Source: Anniella stebbinsi | Lineage: Eukaryota > Chordata > Lepidosauria > Squamata > Anniellidae | DNA length: 64,000 nucleotides | Reading direction: 5' to 3' | Assembly: GCA_029215795.1 (NCBI GenBank) | Contig: JARDYH010000003.1 | Coordinates: forward strand, 105,804,609 to 105,868,608 | Shown: positions 9,941 to 19,440 of the stretch, piece after piece | Layout of the letters: the number at the start of each line of letters is the position of its first letter | Numbering within the stretch: the stretch's first letter is position 1 | Notes under the pieces: generated by a model | What the model was told of the DNA's origin: nothing | Database searches by the model: none | The model's input: only the letters and a program-made list of their open reading frames with translations | Program-made: the position numbers and the translations under genes

Positions 9941-10745
9941 CACTGTTTCAGCACTTCTGTGCTACCTGCCTGTACTCTTCTTTTGTAGCCTGGCCTTCCT
10001 TCCACTTTCTATATGTAACCCTTTTTTTGTTTTCAGATCATCTCTAAGCTTTTTGTGGAGCCACTTTCTGTTGTCTTCTATATTTTTTCCTTGTTGGAAC
10101 TGTTCATAATTGCGCCTTTAAAATTTCCTTTTTAAAAAAACTCCCACCCACCTTGGACTCCTTTTCTCATTAGGGTCACTTGCCATGGGACCTTGCTTAT
10201 CACAGTTTTGAGTTTATTAAAATCAGCTTTCCTGAAATCCAGAGTACGCGTTTGGCTACACTCAGCTTTTGCTTCCTTTAAAATCAAGAACTCAAGTACG
10301 ACTTGGTCACTTACCCCCAGAGTTCCTGTAACGGCCACTTTATCCACTAAGTCATCCCTATTGGTTAGTATTAAGTCAAGGATAGTCGATCCTCTGGTAC
10401 CTTCCTCCATTTTTTGTAGAAGAAAGTTATCAGCCATACATGTCATGAATTTCTTGGAGGGGCCACTTTTGACAGAATTTGTCTCCCAACAGATATCGGG
10501 GTAATTGAAGTCCCGTCGGATTTCCTTGAAACACTGACGATTTGCTTTTCAAAAGTCTTCTCCTTGATTAGGTGGTCGGTAGTAGACTCTGACTATCATG
10601 TTCCTTTTATTCCTTGCCCCATTTATTTTAATCCAGATGCTCTTGATGGGGCTCCCAGGCTCATCCTCATGTATTTCTGTGCAGGGAGAAGTTTTTTTTA
10701 CCTATAGTGCTACTCCGCTTCCCTTTCTAGTTCTTCTGTTCTTTA
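9941..10745 (-). mobile_element. CR1 LINE, upstream portion (endonuclease C-terminus to linker)
   Basis: On the minus strand the frame at 10446-10132 encodes a segment with GTRGSTILDLILTNRDDLVD and SDQVVLEFLI, typical of the end of the CR1 apurinic endonuclease domain, followed by a TRTLDFRKADF block. Further codons continue toward 9941 with a KWLHKKLRDD-like segment out of frame. It is the upstream part of the copy at 7331-9128, and it meets an oppositely oriented CR1 at about 10746. Confidence 0.8.
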
Positions 10746-11640
10746 TGAACAAATGCTCTTCAACATTTTTATTAATGATTTGAACGAGGAGGTGCAGGGA
10801 ATGCTTATCAAATTTGCAGACAACACAAAATTTGGTGGGATCACTTATACCCGGGAAGACAGAAACAAACTTCAAAGTGATCTTGATAGACTGGAGCGCT
10901 GGGCTGAAAAAGATACCAAATGCACAGTTACAAGATGGGGGAATACTTGGCTCAGTAATAATACAAGCGAGAAAAATCTTGGAATTGTTACAGGTCACAA
11001 GCTGAATATGAGCCAACAGTGTGATGTGGCTGCAAAAAAAGCAAATGCTATTTTGGGCTGCATTAATAGAAGTATAGCTTCCAAATTGCACGAGGTACTG
11101 GTTCCCCTCTATTTGGCACTGGTTAGGCCTCATCTTGAGTATTGCATCCAGTTCTGGGCCCCACACTTCAGGAAGGATGCAGACAATTTGGAGATCGTTC
11201 AGAGGAGGGCAACAAGGATGATCAGGGGTCTGGAAACAAAGCCCTATGAGGAGAGACTGAAAGAACTGGGCATGTTTAGCCTGGAGAAGAGAAGATTGAG
11301 GGGAGACATGATAGCACTCTTCAAGTACTTGAAAGGTTATCACACAGAGGAGGGCCAGGATCTCTTCTCAATCATCCCAGAATGCAGGATGCGGAATAAT
11401 GGGCTCAAGTTACAGGAAGCCAGATTCCATCTGGACATCAGGAAAAACTTCCTGACTGTTAGAGCAATACGACAATGGGACCAATTACCTAGGGAGGTCG
11501 TGGGCTTTCCCACACTAGAGGCCTTCAAGAGGCAGCTGGACAACTATCTGTCAGGGATGCTTTTAAGGTGGATTCCTGCATTGAGCAGGGGGTTGGACTT
11601 GATGGCCTTATAGGCACCTTCAATCTCTACTGTTCGATGA
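10746..11640 (+). mobile_element. CR1 LINE, 5'-truncated, head-to-head with the preceding copy
   Basis: The + frame 10753-11613 is open for 286 codons, with an upstream part of the RT missing. It starts at [20 protein letters not shown], then FADNTKFGG, then ILGCINRSIASKLHEVLVPL, ALVRPHLEYCIQFWAPHFRK and LRGDMIALFKYLKGYHTEEG. The catalytic box is FADN (GAC AAC at 10819-10824). About 28 codons between GWAEK and DTKC appear deleted relative to the copy at 7331. The 3' end carries GGGGGTTGGACTTGATGGCC and terminal ATTCTATG-like units. The long open frame suggests a relatively young copy, though it is defective. Confidence 0.92.
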
Positions 11641-11805
11641 TTCTATGATAATACAGTGCCATCAATGTACTTCATATGTCACAGAGTTTTGTAAGGAAAA
11701 AACACACCATGTCCCGACTACAAGGAGCGTATGATCTAGAACTTTGCTGAATAATATTCTGCTACGGTGTTCAATCCTTGGTTTCTGTGTTAAAATATAC
11801 ATTTT
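11641..11805. repeat. Inverted duplicate of 4983-5145
   Basis: The reverse complement of this segment matches 4983-5145 at about 95% by eye, and both copies abut a CR1 3' end at the same base. Beyond 11805 the homology stops. Confidence 0.75.
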
Positions 11806-12021
11806 TCAAAATTCTTCCTCTTGTGGAATCTTCAAAAATATATCATGTATCTTGAGTCAATGTTTCTACATTCATGTTCTTACTTAAGAGCTGTGAATAT
11901 TGGGACTCTGGTTGGCTTAAAGAAACATGATAATCAGTTGGATGCAAAATGATTAATCAGACTGCTGAGATATTTGCTTCTCAGGGAAGACAATTGTTTA
12001 TCACTTTATGGCCCCACTTAA

Positions 12022-13345
12022 TGGCCCCTCCCGAGCTCCATCACACCAGCATTTTATCACACTCTCGACATACATGGTTTGTCGTTTTTCAGCACAGCAC
12101 TCACGTGACGTCGTACTTGTCCTGCAGTCACCCCACCTCTTCCCCTCCATTTTTTGTGTTTTCCTTGAGCAGGGAAAGTCTGGTTTATTTCCTCCATGCG
12201 GGATTAAAGAGCCCTTCTGCCCTTGTGTATTGCTGTCATCACACTATGTCTTTTGTTGATGGTGTGTGCTTTGAAGGGAGGTCTTGTTGATGAAAGAGGA
12301 ACGTGGGACAGTTCTCCTCCACCGGCACGCCATGTTGAACGAATGGGCTTGTGCTGAGTTGTTTGAATGGACTTCTGCTGCTACAAAATGCTTACATCTC
12401 CCTCGTTTTTAAAGCTAAAGAGATTAACCTTGGCACTGTGATAGATCTTAAGTAGGGCTTTAGGCATGCCAAGTTTGAAGCAGGTCCCTTCATCCATTGA
12501 GTTTTTAGGAAATTTTAAATTCCCCCCTCAAACCATTCTGCCCCCATAAACACACACACACACACATACACACACATACACACACATACACACACATACA
12601 CACACATACACACACACACACACACCCTCTGATTCTGTGTTAATTCATCCTTGTGCATTTATGGAGGGAGCTTTTATACTTTACTTTGCTGTCGGCTCTG
12701 TCCTGCACCCATTTTGCCTCTTCTCCTCTATTTTGCATATTATTTTGGTGTGGGGAAAGTCTGGATTATTTTCCCGAAGTGACTTCAATGCACCCTTAAG
12801 CATCCATCTAGTGCTGTTCCCTCCTTTTCCCTTGGTTGGGGGCATGGGCTTTGAATGGAGACTTGCTGACAAAAGGGGAAAGGGGAGGGCGGGGCAGTTC
12901 TCCTCCTCCAGCACTCCTCCATGTCAAACGTTAGAATGGACTTTTTACTGCTCCAACCCCACCCTCCTTGCCCACAGCTCCCTCATTTTTAAAAATAAAG
13001 AGATGAAACTTGGGATCTTGAGAGCTCTTAAGTAGACCTTTAGGCATGTGAAGTTTGAATCTAATAGGTCCATGCCTTGATTTTTAGGAGTTTTTAAAAT
13101 GCAAATTAACTAAAATGCTTACATCTGCATATTTTTTTATAGATAAAGAGATGAAACTTGGCATGATGATAGGTCTCCAGGAGAGCTTTTGGCATGCCAA
13201 GTTTAAATCAGATCAGTTTATCCCTTGAATTTTTTAATTCCCCCCCTTAAAACCTTTTCCTGATAGTTCACCAGTACGATCTTCCACCTTTTTGCATTTG
13301 TGAAGAATCGCTTTTCCTTTCCTTTGATCATGCGATTCATAAAAA
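12022..13345. mobile_element. CTCCATCACACC-ended repeat, long copy with internal duplications
   Basis: The left end GAGCTCCATCACACCAGC matches the terminus at 41697. Internal blocks repeat: a TTGAGCAGGGAAAGTCTGG / TGTGGGGAAAGTCTGGATTA segment at about 12165 and 12752, and AAAGAGATGAAACTTGGS units at about 12417, 12998 and 13145, each followed by an AGGCATGCCAAGTTT-like sequence. The same units occur at 9425 and 9570. I could not fix the right end. No transposase frame is seen. Confidence 0.5.
12550..12625. repeat. (CA)n / (CACACATA)n microsatellite
   Basis: A 76-bp run of CA dinucleotides interrupted regularly by TA, so that CACACATACA recurs as a higher-order unit. Confidence 0.95.
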
Positions 13346-13534
13346 GAGATTGCTGTCATGATGGCGCGCCATATCTCTGTTCCCCTGGTCATTGTCACTG
13401 AGTGAAGGGGTGGAAGCTGAAGTCCTAAAATCCTCTGACTGCCCTTGCGCAGGTGTTGAGTTGCGACTGCAGAGTCTCATCAGTGGATTCCATTTGCCCT
13501 CCCTCCTCATTGATGCACATCCCCCAAGGGACGG

Positions 13535-13650
13535 CTGAAGTGTTTATTTTATTTGCAATATGCATATCAGTCTCCCCATCCAAAAGGTTTCAGAGCAGTG
13601 AACAACAAATAGAGTAAAAGAATAAAAACATTAAAATTACTATTTTTAAA
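13535..13650. repeat. LINE-like 3' region remnant
   Basis: The sequence CATCCAAAAGGTTTCAGAGC then AGTGAACAACAAATAGAGTA and an A-rich string resembles the tail common next to reptile microsatellites (compare 18990 and 31650). No coding part remains. Confidence 0.4.
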
Positions 13651-13719
13651 AGAACAATGTTCTGATAAGTAGTTTTGCATGATGAGAAAAGGTCAGAAAG
13701 GCAGAAGTGGTTTAAAGCA

Positions 13720-14010
13720 AGGGTGCAGAACCTATTTCAAGCCATTACGGGGAAGCTCTTGGGGGCCACATTGCAGTGATGGGCAGGGCTGATGGCAAAG
13801 CGGGTGGGACAAAAGTACCTAACATACCTGCATATTGCAGCTTCAAGTACTGACTGCCATTAACTAAAAGCCTTAAGAGAGGCATTTCAACCGTATTGAA
13901 GGGGGGGGGCAGGGGAAAACTGCGCACCCCCTCCCAAGGCAACCACCAAACAATTGGTGATTGGGGGGAAGGGGAAGGGGCGGGGCCTTTTGGGGTAACT
14001 CTAGATGGCC
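13720..14010. repeat. Dispersed repeat, related to 375-745
   Basis: Ordered blocks are shared with 375-745, including GGGCAGGGCTGATGGCAAAG, GAGGCATTTCAACC and the G-rich run at 13901. The class is unknown. Confidence 0.55.
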
Positions 14011-14801
14011 ATTCCATGTTAAAAAGTTTCTTCTTATCAAAATGCCCATCTCTGTGGTAAGGTCAGTGTGAGGAAAATACCTGCATATTTGAGGGTTCTC
14101 AAAAGCAACAGTACACATTGCCGGGTGTGTGTTGTGTGTGTGTGTTTGTGGTGTTGTTGTTGGTGTTAGTGGAGGCTGGCTTAGGACAAGGCTATCCCCA
14201 AATACACTAATTCTATTTTCTTTTTCCTATACGAGTGAATGGCAGCCATTCGCTTTTATAGGAGAAAGCAAAGGGATGCTCTTAGGGACACCAACAGGGA
14301 GGGAGCAACCCTTGTGACTTCAGAAAATAAAGTACTGGAGTCAGGTTCCTGTGCCACCGTGCCACTGTTTCATGGCCTTCATTGAACTCAGGGAGTGCGC
14401 GCCGAGAAATGATCTCACAGCCACCTGCGTAGTCCACCTCCAGTCTTTGAATAGCCACAACCTGGGTTCCACTTCTCCCTGGGATATTAAAGGATGAACA
14501 TGGAACTAGATGCTTGGAACTATAGATGATTTAAAGACAGTGCAGTGGTAAGAGGGCAGGCTTCTGGGCCTCCAATAGCCCCTCGGGACAAATGGCAGAA
14601 AAGCAGAAAACACTGCAGAAGACTCACTGAGGTGAAAATTAGAGGCATTGCATAATTTTGCTCAGCTGGCGGAGTTCAGAGATTATATTCTGCACCTTTC
14701 TTGGTGTAGAAAATCTTACTGCAAAGTGTCAATTTGTTTTTAGCACAGATGACACATGGCCCTCCTCCTCCTGTACAAAATGGAATCAAGTGTGGATACC
14801 T
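14011..14801. other. Intergenic, no gene seen
   Basis: It holds only a short GT-rich stretch at about 14124-14165. No splice-flanked coding segment or RNA gene is recognised. Confidence 0.5.
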
Positions 14802-14952
14802 GGGCAGGATCTACAATGCTGTTTTAAAGTGCTTTAAAGTGCTTTATAACAGTAGTGACAACTGTTGGGGCCCAGGACACACTCCAAAACAGGTGTCACT
14901 ACTGTTATAAAGTGCTTTAAAGCGATTTAAAACAGCAGTGTAGATCTGCCCC
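14802..14952. mobile_element. Palindromic MITE (hairpin element)
   Basis: About 151 bp. The left arm GGGCAGGATCTACAATGCTG… pairs with the right arm …CAGTGTAGATCTGCCC. Both arms contain TTTAAAGTGCTTTA tracts and enclose GTTGGGGCCCAGGACACACT. A related, more diverged copy is at 36646-36765, sharing the loop sequence. It has no coding capacity. Confidence 0.8.
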
Positions 14953-15950
14953 TAGAGAGAGGTTAGCCTGCTACTTAGACAAAACATATGTAGACACAGA
15001 CTTTGGTCAGCATATGAGGCATCATGAGATATTTCTGAACCAAAAATTGTATGTAGCCATGTTAGCCAATGAGAAAGTATCTGGGGGGGGGGGGGCAGCT
15101 TGGTAATTTCTTTATTAGGATCAACCAATAACTAAATACACATATTTACACAGCCATTGGATGGTTGGAAAATAAGGGATTTAAGGCTGCTGTTAATTGA
15201 TTTACCCATTTCAAAAGTGCTCCCTGATTAATCTGGGACTCAGACTGTTACTTAGTTTATTAAATACAGATACATGCTTGTATGTACCTCTTCAACATGG
15301 CACTCAAGGGAGCAGTGGGGATGAAAGTTGTGTTAGAAGTGTTCCCACTTGGGTAGGGCAACAGTTGAGGGTACGTAGGCACCCCCCCACACACACAAGA
15401 AGAACCTTGCAGCATTTTGCAAAATTGAACATACTAATTGGTTTGAAATCCTACTTGTACCAGCAGAGATCCATGTTGCTGTACTGTATTTCTGTCATAT
15501 TGATACTGTCCAGTCCCTCCAGCCTGGATAATGTAGGGGGGAGTTTCCCTGCTCAACTTGCAGGTCACCCAGGCCTTGACTGCCAAGCTTCTTGTGTTGT
15601 AGTTTCTTTTTATTGTTAAAACACTTGCATGAAGGGACATGACAAATACTATAAAAATTAGGGTGGCAATTACGGTGTTTATAGTCAATTCATCATTTGA
15701 TTAGATCAACCAGTTAAAAACCGTTTGACTAATTGAAAACGATGCTCTGATGAACTGCACAGGAGATTTAACTATTTTACAAACCATGTTAATAAAAGTA
15801 CTCACAAAAATGGTGGATGGTGGTAGGTGCCATCTTAGAAATGTCTTCCCCATTGTCTCCACATGCTTTCAGAGATGGCGCCTGCTGCGACAGCTACACG
15901 CATCATTTCAAGCAAGGAGGGGGGCGTTGATTTCTTTTAAAACTATGTTT
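14953..15950. other. Upstream intergenic DNA, no gene seen
   Basis: A G11-12 homopolymer lies near 15083-15095. The open frame 15197-15619 (140 codons) has no recognisable domain, low-complexity content and no supporting signals, so I do not call it a gene. Confidence 0.45.
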
Positions 15951-15954
15951 TTAG

Positions 15955-16445
15955 TCCCATGTAAATGTGAAGTCCAGCCCTATACATGTCTATTCAGAAG
16001 GAAGCCCCACTGAGTTCAATGGGACTTTTTCTTGGGTAAATGTGTATCAGACTACAGCCTCAGTTGCTAAATCAATCACTTAAAACTCATACAAGTTATC
16101 GACTATAATTTCTTTAATGTGGTGATAGCCTTGAGAATAACGGCTTAAACTTTCAAAATCAAAGGAAGAACCTTTTCCCTTCAGTAGCTGCTTTATTCAT
16201 ATGGAAACATAAAGCGGTTACTTTAGTAGTGAACAGACATGCAACTATTATTCGAGGAATAGCCCGATCCTGTCTACATGTCTACTCAGAAGCAAGCCTC
16301 CCCAGGGCCTTACTTCCAAGTAGGCGTGTATGGGATTGCTTGAAAATTCGAGGGACTTTCTTCTGCGTAAACGTGCACACGATCGGGATATTGGTTTTGT
16401 TTTAATGGGATGGCAGCCCCAGGGCGTCGCTTTTAAATGCATTTA
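15955..16445. repeat. Two copies of the 'TACTYMGAAGTAAG' interspersed repeat
   Basis: 15965-16065 contains CCTATACATGTCTATTCAGA then CCCCACTGAGTTCAATGGGA, and 16255-16445 contains ATCCTGTCTACATGTCTACT then CTTACTTCCAAGTAGGCGTG. Related pieces occur at 9690, 19715, 21340, 28610, 30460, 31140, 37180 and 37615. The family is abundant and very short, with inverted TTACTYMGA/TCTGAGTAA ends. I am not certain of its class. Confidence 0.5.
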
Positions 16446-16651
16446 TATGTCTTTTAAGCGGTGAGAGTGAGGAGGAGGTGGGGGTAGCTCTGTTGAAGAT
16501 ACACGCACCGTGGCAGAACCTGTAATTATCTGTGAGCCCCCTCCCCCCCTTTTATGTATTTGTATCCCCTTAAGCGTTTCTGAACGGAGCAGATGAGCAA
16601 AAGTTGAAAAAGCATAAAGCAAGCGAGGCGAGCGAATGAGGTATGCGTGCG

Positions 16652-16653
<2 letters not shown>

Positions 16654-16725
<72 letters not shown>
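16654..16725. repeat. (GT)n(GA)n compound microsatellite
   Basis: About 19 GT units pass directly into about 17 GA units. The tract lies roughly 420 bp upstream of the WNT7B exon 1a start codon, at the edge of its CpG-rich region. Alternating purine-pyrimidine followed by a purine tract can adopt Z- or H-form DNA, so length variation here could matter for the promoter. Confidence 0.97.
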
Positions 16726-16728
<3 letters not shown>

Positions 16729-16799
16729 TCCTACCTGGAGCTACAGATCGCAAGATACGTGGTGTTACCTGTGGAAGTCAGAACAAGTAGAAACGCATT

Positions 16800-18680
16800 G
16801 AACGTCAAGGCTGCGGCGAGCAAGCGATCACGGCCAGAGCCGGCGCTGGCGCTGGCAATTTTCGAGGCTGCCTTTTGAAAATGCAACACGAAAAGGTCCC
16901 CTCGCTCTTTTTCTCCCACGTCGGGGCTTTTGTGGGGGCCACCGTGGTTTTAGGGGACACTGATTGACGGGACGCTGCTGCCGAGCTCGTCCGCCGCCTC
17001 GCCTCGGCGGGGGCTTCAGCGCCACTCCCCGCGGGGGCTTGATCTGCGGAGACCCCTCTCGCCTGCGGCTCTCGCTCTGCTCCCCCCCCCTCGGCCCCCG
17101 CACTATTTCATTTTATATGGATCCCTCCATGCCCTCCTAGATCATGCACAGAAACTTCCGAAAGTGGATTTTCTACGTGTTTCTCTGCTTTGGAGTCATC
17201 TACGTCAAATTAGGGTGAGTACGAGATGGTCTCCGTTGGGGTTTTTTTTGGGGGGGTGGGGGAAGAGAGGAGATTTTCTGTGTCAACAATGCAACATATT
17301 GCGCCCCGAAGCGTCCTGCTCTTCCCTCCAGCATATATGGGGAAAGGGCGACGGTGACTTTTGGGGGGAGGATTGGGGGTCGAGGGGTGGGGAGCCGGTG
17401 GGACGGAGGGGGAAATCCGGCTTGATGTCGCTTGTCCCGGCTCCGTGTGCCTGGCTTCAGTGGCGGCAAAGGGGCTCGCGGACACAAACCTCCCATCGAT
17501 CCGCTCCAAGGAATATCGATTTTTTGAAAGCGTGTAGGCGCTGGTCACGTGATCCCAGCGTGGTGAAAGACATTCGGGTGTTGTGCTGGTTGGAAGCAGC
17601 CAGACGACGAGAGCGAAGATGTCGCGCATTGCTGATTCCCCCTCCGCCCCCTCCCCGCCGCCCTATTTAGAAACAGCGACGCGCAGGACTGGCAAATCAT
17701 ATTGGGGTGTTTTGTGCGGTTTCCTCTATGCCGGGCCAGCCGACGCTGCTGCAGAGGCTGCGCTCCTGGACGCAGGTTTGTCCCCGAGCCCAACGCTCAC
17801 CCGACGGGGCCCCCTCCCGAGCCAAGGCGACCCCGCCCGCCCGCCTTGTGGACGAGGCTAGAGGGCTCCCCCGGCAGCCAGCTCTCCGGTTCGCCGAGGC
17901 AGCCCCCGGCCGCTTCCGCGGCGCCTCCGTCGCTGCGCTCTAGCCCTCCTTCGGATCGGCGGGGGCGGGGAGCCCGGGCAGGTCTCCGCAGCCACGCAGC
18001 CACGCCCCCGCGGGGCCCCGAGGCAGCCTCTGCCCGGGCACGCGGCGGGGCTCCTTCGGTTCCGTGGGGGGGTGGCGGTTCGAGGACCGTCGAGACGGCC
18101 CGGCCGGGACTGGGCTACCCAGGCGCCTAGCCCGCGAGCCCCAGCCCCATGGCAAGGGGGCGGGCGCGGCGAGCCCTCGAGGGCTGCGGTCCTGGGTGGG
18201 ACGCGGCGCTAGACTGGCCCGGCCTCGCCGAAAAGGCCTCGCGTGGGTCGGGGTCGGAGCCGGAGGGAGGGAGGGACGGAGGGCCCGCCAAGGCCGGCCG
18301 CAGGTTGCTCCGGGGGACACGCGGGGCGGCGTCGGCGGCTGGTGCCGCCTCCCTCCCTTCCTCCCTCCGCCCGGGGCCCGACGCCACCCACCTGCCCAAG
18401 GCCGTGGCGTTCAGACAAAAGCCGCCTCGGGCGAGGGGGGCCTGGCTGCGGGGGGTGGGGGGCGCCCCCCCGGCCTGGCCTGCCAGGCCCCCCTGCCGCC
18501 GGGCGGGGCCGCTCGACCTCGGCGACAGGAGGCGGCTTTTGGGGGACCCAGGCCGCACGGGATGCCCGCGGCCCAGCTGGGTCTCCCTTCCCCGCTCTGC
18601 GCCCTTCCGAATCCGGCCTGTCGCACTAGCCCGCCCGGCCGCCCGCCCGCCCGCGAGTTGTCTGTCCACATTCCTTCGCT
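16800..18680 (+). promoter_or_regulatory. WNT7B: CpG island / upstream WNT7B promoter region
   Basis: GC and CpG content rises sharply at about 16800 and falls after about 18680, and the region encloses the first coding exon at 17144. GC-box-like GGGGGCGGGGAGC occurs at about 17958 and many CGG/CCG runs are present. No TATA box is placed convincingly, as is usual for CpG-island promoters. The transcription start is not determinable here. The long opposed open frames in this interval (up to 334 codons) result from GC-rich composition. Confidence 0.8.
17144..17214 (+). CDS. WNT7B: WNT7B, canonical first coding exon (exon 1a)
   Basis: WNT7B is a secreted, palmitoylated Wnt ligand that signals through Frizzled and LRP5/6, with GPR124/RECK as specific co-receptors in brain endothelium. 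This exon encodes 23 codons plus two bases of codon 24. The peptide begins MHRNFRKW and continues IFYVFLCFGVIYVKL-G, the WNT7B signal peptide as I know it from other vertebrates: a basic n-region (H2, R3, R6, K7) and a hydrophobic core from W8 to V21. An in-frame TAG (17138-17140) stands one codon before the ATG, and A occupies -3, so the start is firm. The exon ends GG|GTGAGT with a strong donor at 17215. The rest of the protein (cysteine-rich Wnt domain) lies beyond 64000. Confidence 0.95.
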
Positions 18681-18975
18681 CCAGCCGAGTTCTTACCTGT
18701 TGAGCCGCACGCGGCGAGATCCCGGCTTCCTATTCGCCCCCCCCCCCCACAACCCCTCCTTTTCTTGGCATAGCTGCGGGATGATTCCCCCCCCCCTCCT
18801 CTCCACTCTCGCCTTCTCCCGATTTCCGTCGAGAAGGCGCAGGGGGAGTCGCGATCTGCCAGCCCCGGGGCCCTTTAAACAGGAGCGAGTCTGGGATTTG
18901 TGGGGGGGGGGGAGGCGAGACCGCAAATCCCTTTCAACTGGGATGCTGATGCCTCTCTCTCTCTGTGTATTTGCA

Positions 18976-19175
18976 TTATTATTATTATTATTATTATTAC
19001 TATTATTATTAATTACATTTATATACTGCCCCATAGCCGAAGCTCTCTGGGCGGTTTACAAAAATTAAAACTTCGACATTAGAAATCAAGATACAAAATT
19101 TAAAAGCATAGCAGCATAAAAACAGACCACATATAAGAACAGTGTACATTTAAAACAGCTGCGAACTCTCAGCCA
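18976..19175. repeat. (ATT)n with adjoining dispersed repeat
   Basis: About 11 ATT units are followed by ACATTTATATACTGCCCCAT and CTCTCTGGGCGGTTTACAAA, then A-rich sequence. The same block follows (ATT)n at 31591-31800. It is a common reptile interspersed repeat whose 3' part I cannot classify further. Confidence 0.75.
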
Positions 19176-19359
19176 GGCCTAAATGGAGTTCTGGGATCAA
19201 TTAAAAACTCCGTATACGCTCGTATTTTGCCCTTGCGTCTTTTGTCTTTGGCTCGAACCTATTTTGTTTTCAGTAGGGCTGGAAGATCCGGGACTGCAGG
19301 AATCATATTATTTAGGACACGCAGCATGTTTTAGTCAATTACAAAATCAATCGTGGTAT

Positions 19360-19440
19360 GTTACAACAAACTTGTAAGGTAGGCCAATCTTAATAGCCCC
19401 ATAATTGCAGTCACGTGGCGGGCTGCACTGTTCTTGCGGA
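19360..19440 (+). repeat. MIR/L2-type 'AAACTTGTAAGGTAGGCCA' fragment
   Basis: The block TACAACAAACTTGTAAGGTA then GGCCAATCTTAATAGCCCC is an ancient amniote repeat pattern (ACAACCCTGTGAGGTAGG). Other copies are at 28425 and 34408 on + and 33040 on -. Confidence 0.55.

Noticed and set aside
7331..11640. Twin-priming inversion as the origin of the head-to-head CR1s
   Set aside because: Twin priming gives one 3' end with an inverted 5' part, but here both arms carry a complete 3' terminus, so two insertions or a duplication is required.
12550..12625. CRISPR-like regular repeat (CACACATACA)n
   Set aside because: There are no unique spacers, only a higher-order dinucleotide microsatellite in a eukaryotic genome.
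15197..15619. 140-codon open frame upstream of WNT7B
   Set aside because: It has no domain or conserved pattern that I can see and no promoter or splice support.
1..17143. let-7 family microRNA genes upstream of WNT7B, as in the human locus
   Set aside because: I know let-7a-3/let-7b lie upstream of human WNT7B, but I did not find TGAGGTAGTAGGTTGT or its complement. They are probably farther away.
17164..17670. 168-codon frame overlapping WNT7B exon 1a
   Set aside because: It starts out of frame inside the exon and reads across the GTGAGT donor. It is a shadow of the real exon.
18064..19068. Long + strand open frame (334 codons) and several opposed frames in the upstream CpG island
   Set aside because: GC-rich DNA has few stops. 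The product is Pro/Arg/Gly/Ala-rich, ends by running through the (ATT)n microsatellite, and shows no domain, splice site or start context. It lies within WNT7B intron 1.
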